DNA of 8,972 bases from an uncultured delta proteobacterium (lineage in GTDB: Bacteria > Myxococcota_A > Bradymonadia > REDH01): assembly GCA_903912275.1 (NCBI GenBank), contig CAIWGR010000416.1, forward strand, positions 1 through 8,972, given 5' to 3'. The translations under genes were made by a program, and so were the position numbers. Under the pieces are notes generated by a model. That model did no database searches and had not been told where the DNA came from. It saw nothing but the letters and a program-made list of their open reading frames with translations. This document shows positions 1 through 4,794 of this stretch, piece after piece. Each line of letters opens with the position of its first letter. The first letter of the stretch is position 1.

Positions 1-164
1 AAACGGTCCTCACAAATGATGCCGAAGCTCGGGTGGTTCGCCTCCAGCTTCTTCAGTTCGGAGATAAGCGCGCCCCGGTCCCCCTGGAACTGCAGCAGCT
101 TCGTCGCAAGCTCCTGGTAGATGGGCTTCCAATCGTAGACTCCGACCGCGTTGACCTGTGCCAT
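1..164 (-). CDS. N-terminal fragment of a possible McrB-like (type IV restriction) protein
   Basis: The reading frame opens at an ATG at 164 and runs off the left edge after 54 codons, so only the N-terminus is visible. An AGGGGTG stretch a few bases upstream is a usable ribosome binding site. The visible text has an aromatic/acidic start (YDWKPIYQELATKLL), then LQFQGDR, then a helix LISELKKLE. This W-x(3)-Y/F-x-E-x-A-x-KLL-x(4)-D-R-x-x-L-I pattern is what I recall from the N-terminus of McrB-like AAA+ GTPase/ATPase proteins of methyl-dependent restriction systems, ahead of their IDPFTFF-type motif. That motif would lie beyond the edge and cannot be checked. The AAA+ motor is not in view, so the family call rests on a short stretch. 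The gene is divergent from the zinc-ribbon/TerB pair and shares a 130-nt spacer with it. Alternative: an unrelated protein with a similar amphipathic N-terminus. Confidence 0.5.
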   Translation of the reverse strand, partial: MAQVNAVGVYDWKPIYQELATKLLQFQGDRGALISELKKLEANHPSFGIICEDR

Positions 165-294
165 GCTTCACCCCTGCTGTGGAGCCGGCTCCCTCCCACA
201 CTCGCCGCCCTCTCGTCAACGCGGCCCATCCTTGACACCCCGACCGCTCTCCACCTAGCCCATCCTCTCCAAACTCAACCCACGGGGAACGCTC
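165..294. promoter_or_regulatory. Divergent intergenic spacer with a weak plus-strand promoter candidate
   Basis: This non-coding spacer separates the minus-strand McrB-like start from the plus-strand zinc-ribbon gene. On the plus strand a perfect TTGACA lies at 232-237. It is followed 18 nt later by TAGCCC at 256-261, a poor -10 match (only the TA is right). A GGGGA at 284-288 precedes the ATG at 295 and may serve as a ribosome binding site. On the minus strand a TTGACG (219 down to 214) has no acceptable -10 partner. No strong inverted repeat was seen. Confidence 0.35.
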
Positions 295-438
295 ATGGCC
301 TGTGCAAACTGCGGCAAATCCACCTTCCTGCTCAGCTGGAAATGTTCCAACTGGGCCTGCAAATTCGTCTGGTGCAACGACTGCGCCAAGGGGTGGATTT
401 TCCGCTCCTGCCCCCGCTGCGGAAACAGGTGCTCCTGA
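295..438 (+). CDS. Small zinc-ribbon protein (47 aa)
   Basis: A 47-residue protein with eight cysteines. Seven are arranged as C3-x2-C6, C17-x4-C22, C27-x2-C30 and the first half of C39-x2-C42, with a further Cys at 46. These paired CxxC knuckles would support one or two structural zinc sites. No catalytic residue or membrane segment is visible, and the protein is rich in Trp and Lys/Arg (for example CNDCAKGWIFRSCPRC). The start is the ATG at 295, about 6 nt after a GGGGA stretch. The TGA stop (436-438) overlaps the ATG of the next gene by one base (TGATG), which implies translational coupling and probably a shared role. I recognise no named family. The Cys spacing, the coupling and the absence of any other gene here argue that it is real. 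The function is unknown; a nucleic-acid- or protein-binding adaptor is only a guess. Confidence 0.7.
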   Translation: MACANCGKSTFLLSWKCSNWACKFVWCNDCAKGWIFRSCPRCGNRCS

Positions 439-887
439 TGGCTCACGACGAAACCGAAGACTGCTCGCTGCAGCCCCCCGACCCCGCCAACCGCGTTCAC
501 TGGCTCAGCCTCGCCGGCTACATCGCCGGAGCCGACGGACTCTCCGATGACGAGGCGCTCGAGCTCGCCCATGGAGCCACCTCGCCCGAACTCTCCAAGG
601 AGGAGGCCCACGCGCTGCTCGCATCTGCGGCCGTCTCGCCCCTCTCGGACGAGGCCTGCGCGGCCGTCTCCACAGACGACCTCGCCCACCGGGTCAACTG
701 CCTCCTCGAACTCGCCCAAGCCATCGCCATCGACGGCATGTCGGCTGCCGAGTGGATCCGGTACTGCGAAGTCTCCGGCCGCGTGCTCGGCTCCCAGCGG
801 GTCGACGCCCTGCTACGCCTCACCCTCGCAGAGCGCGAAGCACGACGCTGCCGCACCGAGCTCATGTTCGAAGAGTACGAAGACTAA
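438..887 (+). CDS. TerB-like helical protein
   Basis: 149 residues, acidic, with no signal peptide or membrane segment. Two similar blocks are visible: LAGYIAGADGLSDDEALEL (about residues 25-43) and LAQAIAIDGMSAAEWIRYC (about 92-110). The A-x-A-D-G-x-(S/D)-x-x-E pattern, repeated about 66 residues apart and followed by a helix ending in SGRVLGSQRVDALLRL, is typical of the TerB/DjlA N-terminal fold. In that all-helical family the acidic residues of these blocks can bind metal. The family occurs in tellurite-resistance operons and in many stress- or defence-linked neighbourhoods, often with unknown function. The start at 438 is fixed by the one-base TGATG overlap with the zinc-ribbon gene; the frame is open further upstream but without support. 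The 3' end converges on the JAMM protease gene, and the two stop codons overlap. The family call is by motif reading and is moderately secure. Confidence 0.6.
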   Translation: MAHDETEDCSLQPPDPANRVHWLSLAGYIAGADGLSDDEALELAHGATSPELSKEEAHALLASAAVSPLSDEACAAVSTDDLAHRVNCLLELAQAIAIDGMSAAEWIRYCEVSGRVLGSQRVDALLRLTLAEREARRCRTELMFEEYED

Positions 888-1372
888 CGCCGCGCCAGCT
901 CCACGAAGTCGCGCAGCGCCTCGTCAAAGCCAAACAGCGCCGCGCCATCGGCAACGCCTTGGCGAACGCTCACCACCAGGTGCAGCACCCCGGGGTTCCG
1001 CTCAAGCAGCGTCCCATCGTCGTCCGTGAAGAGCGCCATCGCCCGGTCCGACTTCGAGAAGTAGGCACCCACATCCGGATGCGAATGGAAGATGATGCGC
1101 GCCGTCCAGCCCGCCCGCTCCGCCCGAAGCCATGGCCGCATGTCGGGCTCGAACCAGTCGGCAGCCGTCCGCAGCCCACCATCCACATCCACGCCGCCGC
1201 GCCCCTTTGCGAGGTTATCGGCCGGCAACACGCGGAGCGCGCCGGCCTCGTCCTCGAAGACGAAGCCGCACCCCTCGCTCGGATAGGCGGGCGCAACCGC
1301 CGCATAGATCTCCTCGAGCAGCGGGCCGCTGAGCTGCTCCCAGAGCGCCGAACGCGACGATGCGTCAGACAT
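884..1372 (-). CDS. mec: JAMM/MPN+ metalloprotease, Mec-like
   Basis: 162 residues. The zinc-protease JAMM signature is complete: E33 in SEGCGF, then H96-S-H98-P-x6-S106-x2-D109 (HSHPDVGAYFSKSD), matching E...HxHx7Sx2D. In M. tuberculosis, Mec hydrolyses the CysO-cysteine adduct to free cysteine and regenerated CysO. The presence of both a Gly-Gly carrier and a CysM in the same operon supports that role here. The fold is a single cytosolic domain with no signal peptide. I chose the ATG at 1372, which overlaps the end of cysM by 8 nt (ATGTCTGA). The frame stays open to 1450, but that extra Ser/Thr/Ala-rich text is only a shadow of the cysM 3' end. The stop codon overlaps that of the convergent TerB-like gene. 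An alternative within the family is a RadC-like or generic bacterial JAB deconjugase, which is less likely given the neighbours. Confidence 0.85.
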   Translation of the reverse strand: MSDASSRSALWEQLSGPLLEEIYAAVAPAYPSEGCGFVFEDEAGALRVLPADNLAKGRGGVDVDGGLRTAADWFEPDMRPWLRAERAGWTARIIFHSHPDVGAYFSKSDRAMALFTDDDGTLLERNPGVLHLVVSVRQGVADGAALFGFDEALRDFVELARR

Positions 1373-2306
1373 GCGCCCCCGCTGCGGTGCCCCGCTGCAG
1401 CTTCCGCGGGTCGAAGTAGCGGTCGCCATGGTCGCAGCAGATGCAGACAATCACCCCCTCGGTGAGTCCCTGCGCGACGCGCAACGCCGCCTCCACCGAG
1501 GCCCCGCTCGAGTGGCCGACGACCAGACCCTCCTCTCGTCCGAGCCGCTCGCGCATCGCCCAGCCCGCCTCGGTCCCCATCCAGACGGTCTCGTCATGGC
1601 CTGCGGCCTCATAAATGGCAGGCACAATGCTGCTCTCCAGGTGCTTGAGCCCCTCGAGGCCGTGAAAGGCCGCGTCGGGCTGCACCGCCACAATACGCGC
1701 CGCAGGAGCCAGCCGGCGCAGCGCCCTGCCCGTCCCCATCACCGTTCCCGTCGTGCCCAAGCCAGCCACAAAGTGGGTCACCCGCCCCTCGGTATCACGC
1801 ACAACCTCGGGCCCCGTCGTCAGCTCGTGCGCCCGCGGATTGGCCGGGTTGGAGTACTGGTCCGGATAGAAGTATCGGCCCGTTTTGTCGTCGGCGAGCA
1901 CCTTGTGCGCCAGCTCGATGGCCCCATCAGAGCCCTCCAGCGGGTCGCTGAAGATGATGGTCGCGCCGTAGGCTGCGATGAGCTCCTTGCGCGGCTGCGA
2001 CACATTCGACGGCATTACCAGATGGGCCTCGATGCCGAGCGCCGCGCAGAACATGGCGTAGGCAACGCCCGTGTTGCCGCTGGTGGAGTCGATGAGGACC
2101 TTGTCGCGGCTCAGCCGACCGTCCGCTAGCGCCTCGAGAATCATCTGGCGGGCAGCACGGTCTTTCACCGAGCCACCAGGGTTAAAGTACTCGAGCTTGG
2201 CGTAGACCTCGACCCGCTCCGGCAGACCGGCCGTCACGCCACGCAGGCGCACCATCGGCGTGTTCCCGACAAGGTCGAGCACCGAGGCAGACACCTGCTC
2301 CGACAT
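1365..2306 (-). CDS. cysM: PLP-dependent cysteine synthase, CysM type (thiocarboxylate-dependent)
   Basis: 313 residues, normal length for a fold-type II PLP beta-elimination enzyme. Visible motifs are GNTPMVRL at 14-21, the PLP Schiff-base lysine K48 in GGSVKDRA, the Asn/substrate loop STSGNTG at 74-80, the phosphate-binding loop GLGTTGT at 182-188, and SSGAS at 266-270. It looks closer to mycobacterial CysM, which uses O-phosphoserine and the CysO thiocarboxylate, than to sulfide-using CysK. Shared text includes THFVAGLGTTGT(V/L)MGTGR, and the region LKHLESSIVPAIY aligns with the CysM segment holding Arg220, the phosphoserine-recognising residue. Here that position reads K221. The gene follows the carrier gene after 2 nt and overlaps mec by 8 nt. 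The predicted product is CysO-bound cysteine in the cytosol. The exact acceptor (O-phosphoserine or O-acetylserine) is inferred, not shown. Confidence 0.88.
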   Translation of the reverse strand: MSEQVSASVLDLVGNTPMVRLRGVTAGLPERVEVYAKLEYFNPGGSVKDRAARQMILEALADGRLSRDKVLIDSTSGNTGVAYAMFCAALGIEAHLVMPSNVSQPRKELIAAYGATIIFSDPLEGSDGAIELAHKVLADDKTGRYFYPDQYSNPANPRAHELTTGPEVVRDTEGRVTHFVAGLGTTGTVMGTGRALRRLAPAARIVAVQPDAAFHGLEGLKHLESSIVPAIYEAAGHDETVWMGTEAGWAMRERLGREEGLVVGHSSGASVEAALRVAQGLTEGVIVCICCDHGDRYFDPRKLQRGTAAGAHV

Positions 2307-2308
2307 GG

Positions 2309-2584
2309 CTAGCCGCCCGCGATCGCGGGGACGATGGAGAGGTCGTCGCCCGACTTCAGCACCGTATCGAGCCCGTTCAGCTCCTTGATGCTGTCTTCGT
2401 TTGCATAGAGGTTCACGAAGGAGCGGAGGTTGCCCGCCTCGTCGAGAAGCTGCGCCGCCAGAGCCGGGTGCGAAACACCAAGCGCAGCAATCACCTCACG
2501 CACCGTGCCGGCCTCTGCCGACACCTTGTCGAGACCGCCCGCAAGCTTGCGAAGCGCCGTCGGAATCCGAATCGTTATCGCCAT
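2309..2584 (-). CDS. cysO: ThiS/MoaD-fold sulfur carrier, CysO-like
   Basis: 91 residues of beta-grasp ubiquitin-like sulfur carrier, ending in IVPAIAGG. The terminal Gly-Gly is the site of adenylation and thiocarboxylation. Text resembling M. tuberculosis CysO includes IRIPTALRKLAGG near the start, RSFVNLYANEDSIKELNGL in the middle and GDDLSIVPAIAGG at the end. Its role would be to carry sulfide to CysM and then, as the Cys adduct, to be processed by Mec. The start is the ATG at 2584, six bases after a strong AGGAG. A GTG three bases further upstream is too close to that site. The pseudo-CysM gene ends 19 nt upstream and cysM begins 2 nt downstream. No E1-like enzyme to activate the carrier is in the window, so activation must come from elsewhere in the genome. 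A molybdopterin (MoaD) or thiazole (ThiS) role is less likely given the cysM and mec neighbours. Confidence 0.87.
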   Translation of the reverse strand: MAITIRIPTALRKLAGGLDKVSAEAGTVREVIAALGVSHPALAAQLLDEAGNLRSFVNLYANEDSIKELNGLDTVLKSGDDLSIVPAIAGG

Positions 2585-2590
2585 CACGCT

Positions 2591-2595
2591 CTCCT
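2591..2595 (-). promoter_or_regulatory. Ribosome binding site deciding the cysO start
   Basis: AGGAG on the minus strand (2595 down to 2591) lies 6 nt before the ATG at 2584 and only 3 nt before the in-frame GTG at 2587, so it favours the ATG. It sits in the 19-nt gap after the pseudo-CysM stop and would give the carrier gene its own strong initiation. Confidence 0.7.
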
Positions 2596-2603
2596 ACCGT
2601 TGC

Positions 2604-3338
2604 TCACCACCAACCAAGGTGGCGCTGCCCGCCTTCGGGCACCAAAACAATCACCTGCGGCGCGCCCTGCACCGCAGCCGCAACGCCAGCATCCACCAGC
2701 TCTGCCCCCAGCGGAGAGAGCAGCAGCCCCTCGCGGTGTGCCACCTGCGTTCGACGACAGGCAGCGTCCTCGGAGAGTGTCCGGCGACGCTCGAAATCAT
2801 CCTCGACCCAGACCACAGAGAGCCCGGGTGCGACCGCATCGACCGCCTGAACGAGCCCCGCATAGGCCGGAAGCACCAACACGCCGGCCTCAGACGGCAG
2901 CTCCGCCAGCCACCCTGCAAAGGCGCGTCGATGCGCCTCCACATCGTCCCGCTCGAGCAGCACCGCTCCTGCCGGAAGCGCGGAGACGAACGGCAGTCCA
3001 TAACTCCCCACCAGCGCCTCGAGCCGCGGCTCGTCTCCCGCCTCTGCGAGCAAGACGGCCTGGCGCCCCGTCGCGCGGGCGTAGGCCGCTACCGCCACCG
3101 AATGCGCATGCCGTCCCGAAACGGCGACCGGTACCTCCGACGCCAACAGCCCGAACTGCACCGCAACTAGGCGATCCCAGTAGCTGCCCGAGGCCTGCCG
3201 GCCCTCGAGCTTTAGCATCACCCGCCCGTCGCCCGACTGCCGCAGCCGCAGCAGCGGTGTGCCACCGACGAGGGCTCCCCAGCTCATGCCGCGGTTCGCC
3301 CGGGCGGGCAATTCAGATGGTGTAGGTGAGGCCAGCAT
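2604..3338 (-). CDS. Catalytically dead cysteine-synthase-like protein (CysM pseudoenzyme)
   Basis: 244 residues. It aligns by eye with the fold-type II PLP family over its whole length, but all PLP-contacting motifs are lost. GGTPLLRLRQ (25-34) matches GNTPMVRL. MLKLEGRQASGSYWDRLVAVQ (41-61) matches AKLEYFNPGGSVKDRAARQM, with Trp54 (TGG) exactly where the Schiff-base lysine should be. The Asn loop STSGNTG reads SGRHAHS (74-80). The phosphate loop GLGTTGT is replaced by text near PAYAGLVQA (157-165). SSGAS reads SPLGAEL (208-214). The hydrophobic beta-strands between them are kept, and loops are shortened (244 versus 313 residues). It is therefore an intact divergent paralogue rather than a truncated gene. 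It cannot be a conventional PLP enzyme. A partner, regulator or sensor for CysM/CysO is an inference from position. The start is uncertain: 3338 overlaps Rrf2 by 26 nt and has a weak GGGA; the ATG at 3287 lies 25 nt after the Rrf2 stop but has no clear ribosome binding site. Confidence 0.8.
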   Translation of the reverse strand: MLASPTPSELPARANRGMSWGALVGGTPLLRLRQSGDGRVMLKLEGRQASGSYWDRLVAVQFGLLASEVPVAVSGRHAHSVAVAAYARATGRQAVLLAEAGDEPRLEALVGSYGLPFVSALPAGAVLLERDDVEAHRRAFAGWLAELPSEAGVLVLPAYAGLVQAVDAVAPGLSVVWVEDDFERRRTLSEDAACRRTQVAHREGLLLSPLGAELVDAGVAAAVQGAPQVIVLVPEGGQRHLGWW

Positions 3339-3780
3339 CGCTATCCCGTGTAAGCCGCAGTGTCTCGCCGCGAAGCGCCAGCTCGCTCAGTGTAACGGCA
3401 TCCATGATGGCGTTAAGTTGCAAGGAGATGTCGCGCCAGACCGAGGAAGTCACACACTTCGAAGAGATCTTGCACTTCTCTCGCACCTCCGCGTCGCTCC
3501 CGAAGCAGCAGGTGTGCTCCACACCACCCTCCATCGCCCGGACAACCTGGCCAATGGTGATGGTTTCTGGACTGCGAAGGAGGAAATAGCCGCCGTTCGG
3601 GCCACGCTTGCTGCCGACGATCTGCGCCGCCTTCAGGTCTTGAAAAATCTGCTCCAAGAAGCGCGGCGGAACATTCTCCCGCGCGGCGATGGCATCGATT
3701 TTGGTCGCCTTTCCATGACTATGGAAGGTGATGTCGAACAGGGCGCGCAGCGCATACATCGTCTTGGATGAGAGTCTCAT
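3313..3780 (-). CDS. Rrf2/IscR-family transcription regulator with Cys cluster
   Basis: 155 residues starting MRLSSKTMYALRALFDI, the standard Rrf2 N-terminus, which fixes the ATG at 3780 even though the frame runs open to 3858. A winged-helix DNA-binding region fills about residues 1-85, including VPPRFLEQIFQDLKAAQIVGS, then RGPNGGYFL and ITIGQVVRAMEG. Then come cysteines C91, C92, C103 and C109 before VWRDI. KCVTSSVWRDI aligns with IscR's KCLTHALWRDL, so C103 and C109 match IscR Cys98 and Cys104, and C91 or C92 would match Cys92 with a longer insert. The IscR cluster ligand His107 is Ser here. An Fe-S- or thiol-based sensor is likely. The gene leads the cysteine operon and has a dyad 33-53 nt upstream, so self-regulation and control of cysteine genes (compare CymR/IscR) are inferred. 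An AAGGA lies about 10 nt before the start. Confidence 0.88.
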   Translation of the reverse strand: MRLSSKTMYALRALFDITFHSHGKATKIDAIAARENVPPRFLEQIFQDLKAAQIVGSKRGPNGGYFLLRSPETITIGQVVRAMEGGVEHTCCFGSDAEVREKCKISSKCVTSSVWRDISLQLNAIMDAVTLSELALRGETLRLTRDSDAGLTYTI

Positions 3781-3812
3781 GTGCGGGGAATCCTTCCGTG
3801 GAACCGCTCTAT

Positions 3813-3833
3813 TCTTGACCTTTCCAGTCAAGA
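3813..3833. promoter_or_regulatory. 21-bp inverted repeat, candidate Rrf2 operator
   Basis: TCTTGAC-N7-GTCAAGA, with perfect 7-bp arms (3813-3819 and 3827-3833) around a 7-nt centre. One further pair, 3811 with 3835, matches after a single mismatch. It is AT-rich compared with its surroundings and lies 33 to 53 nt upstream of the Rrf2 start. It has the size and symmetry expected of a dimeric winged-helix repressor site. It is not followed by a T-run, so it does not look like a terminator. Confidence 0.55.
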
Positions 3834-3858
3834 TTAGCGACGGGCCAACAAAAGGCAA
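3831..3858 (-). promoter_or_regulatory. Weak promoter candidate for the Rrf2-cysteine operon
   Basis: On the minus strand TTGCCT (3858 down to 3853) and TAATCT (3836 down to 3831) are separated by 16 nt. The matches to consensus are 4 of 6 and 3 of 6. The -10 would overlap the edge of the inverted repeat at 3813-3833, an arrangement fitting repression, and would leave a leader of about 45 nt. The rest of the 120-nt gap (3781-3900) shows no clear intrinsic terminator for the truB operon. Confidence 0.3.
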
Positions 3859-3900
3859 GGAGCAAGCCCCAACAATTCTTTCCCCAGCCCCAAGCGAACA

Positions 3901-4794
3901 CTACCCGCGGATGACCCCGAAGACCCGCTTCGGGGAGATCGTCCCCGTCTCGCTCCGCCAGGTCGCCAATGCGAGCAGGTCGCCCGACTCGTTCGCGATC
4001 CGAACCATCTCCCCGTCGCCGGCAGCACACTCCGCCGGCACAGCCTGGCCGAGCAGCAACCGCCGCCGCCCGTCGGCATCTACCACGGCCTCTGGCATGA
4101 GGCAGACCGCCTCCCACATGCTCAGCACTGCGCCCTCCACACCCGACTCGGTCAGCGCGGCAATGGTCGCAGACTGCGTCTCCACAAACCGGCCAACCCG
4201 GGTCCGACGCAGCGCCGTGAGGTGGCCGAAGCAGCCAAGTTCACGCCCCACGTCACGACCCAGCGAGCGGATGTAGGTCCCCTTGGAGACCTCCGCCGCG
4301 AACGATATGGCGCTCCCATCGCGTCCCGTGACGTGGAACACTGGCACCTCCACCTCTCGCTCCGGCAGCACGAACTCCTTGCCGGCCCGCGCCATCGCGT
4401 GCGCCCGCTCGCCATCGATACGAATGGCGGAGAACTGGGGCGGCACCTGGCTCTTGCGAAGGCGAACAAGCTCAAATGCGGCGGCGATGTCTCCATCCGA
4501 CAGCCCGGAGGCATCGCCCTCATGCAGCACCCTCCCCTCGACATCATCGGTGTCGGTCTCTGCCCCAAGCTGCAGCACGCCCGTGTAGCCCTTGTCGGTC
4601 TCGGTCAGGTAGGGAACCAGCCGCGTCGCAGCGCCAAAGCAGACGGGCAGCAGCCCTGTCGCCATCGGGTCGAGCGTGCCGGTGTGGCCCACCTCACGCG
4701 TCCGGAGCAACCTTCGCACAGCGCCCACAACATCGTGCGAGGTCGGACCGCGGCTCTTGTCGATGAGGAGCAGCCCCGCCGGCTTCTCCTTCAC
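3901..4794 (-). CDS. truB: tRNA pseudouridine(55) synthase TruB
   Basis: 297 residues, the usual TruB size. The enzyme isomerises U55 in the T-loop of nearly all tRNAs. The catalytic aspartate is D42 in GHTGTLDPMATGLL, with the family text GLLLIDKSRGPTSHDVV at the start, GYTGVLQLGAETDTDD (69-84), QVPPQFSAIRIDGERAHAMA (116-135) and KGTYIRSLGRDVG (171-183). The last ~70 residues form the PUA-like C-terminal part. The start codon is GTG (4794-4792) and overlaps the TGA of the upstream DHH gene in a GTGA 4-nt overlap, a classic coupling junction. It is the last gene of the infB-rbfA-nrnA-truB unit; no ribF or rpsO follows on this strand, and the cysteine operon lies next instead. Confidence 0.97.
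   Translation of the reverse strand: MKEKPAGLLLIDKSRGPTSHDVVGAVRRLLRTREVGHTGTLDPMATGLLPVCFGAATRLVPYLTETDKGYTGVLQLGAETDTDDVEGRVLHEGDASGLSDGDIAAAFELVRLRKSQVPPQFSAIRIDGERAHAMARAGKEFVLPEREVEVPVFHVTGRDGSAISFAAEVSKGTYIRSLGRDVGRELGCFGHLTALRRTRVGRFVETQSATIAALTESGVEGAVLSMWEAVCLMPEAVVDADGRRRLLLGQAVPAECAAGDGEMVRIANESGDLLALATWRSETGTISPKRVFGVIRG

Noticed and set aside
33..437. Upstream extension of the TerB-like frame
   Set aside because: It would read through the zinc-ribbon gene and the divergent promoter region out of frame; the ATG at 438 with TGATG coupling is better supported.
1373..1450. N-terminal extension of the Mec frame
   Set aside because: It lies wholly within cysM coding sequence and has no JAMM-family similarity; the ATG at 1372 gives the normal domain start.
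1371..2129. Plus-strand open frame (252 codons) opposite cysM
   Set aside because: Antisense shadow of a gene with all PLP motifs.
2604..3338. Calling the CysM-like gene a decayed pseudogene
   Set aside because: The frame is intact, core strands are kept over the whole domain, and spacing to its neighbours is tight; the losses are concentrated in the PLP-binding loops.
3781..3858. N-terminal extension of the Rrf2 frame
   Set aside because: Rrf2 proteins begin MRLS..., which matches the ATG at 3780; the extension would cover the operator region.
3833..3900. Intrinsic terminator after truB
   Set aside because: Only weak G/C-rich direct repeats (TTGGGGCT twice on the minus strand) and a poor 4-bp stem are seen; no stable stem followed by a T-run.
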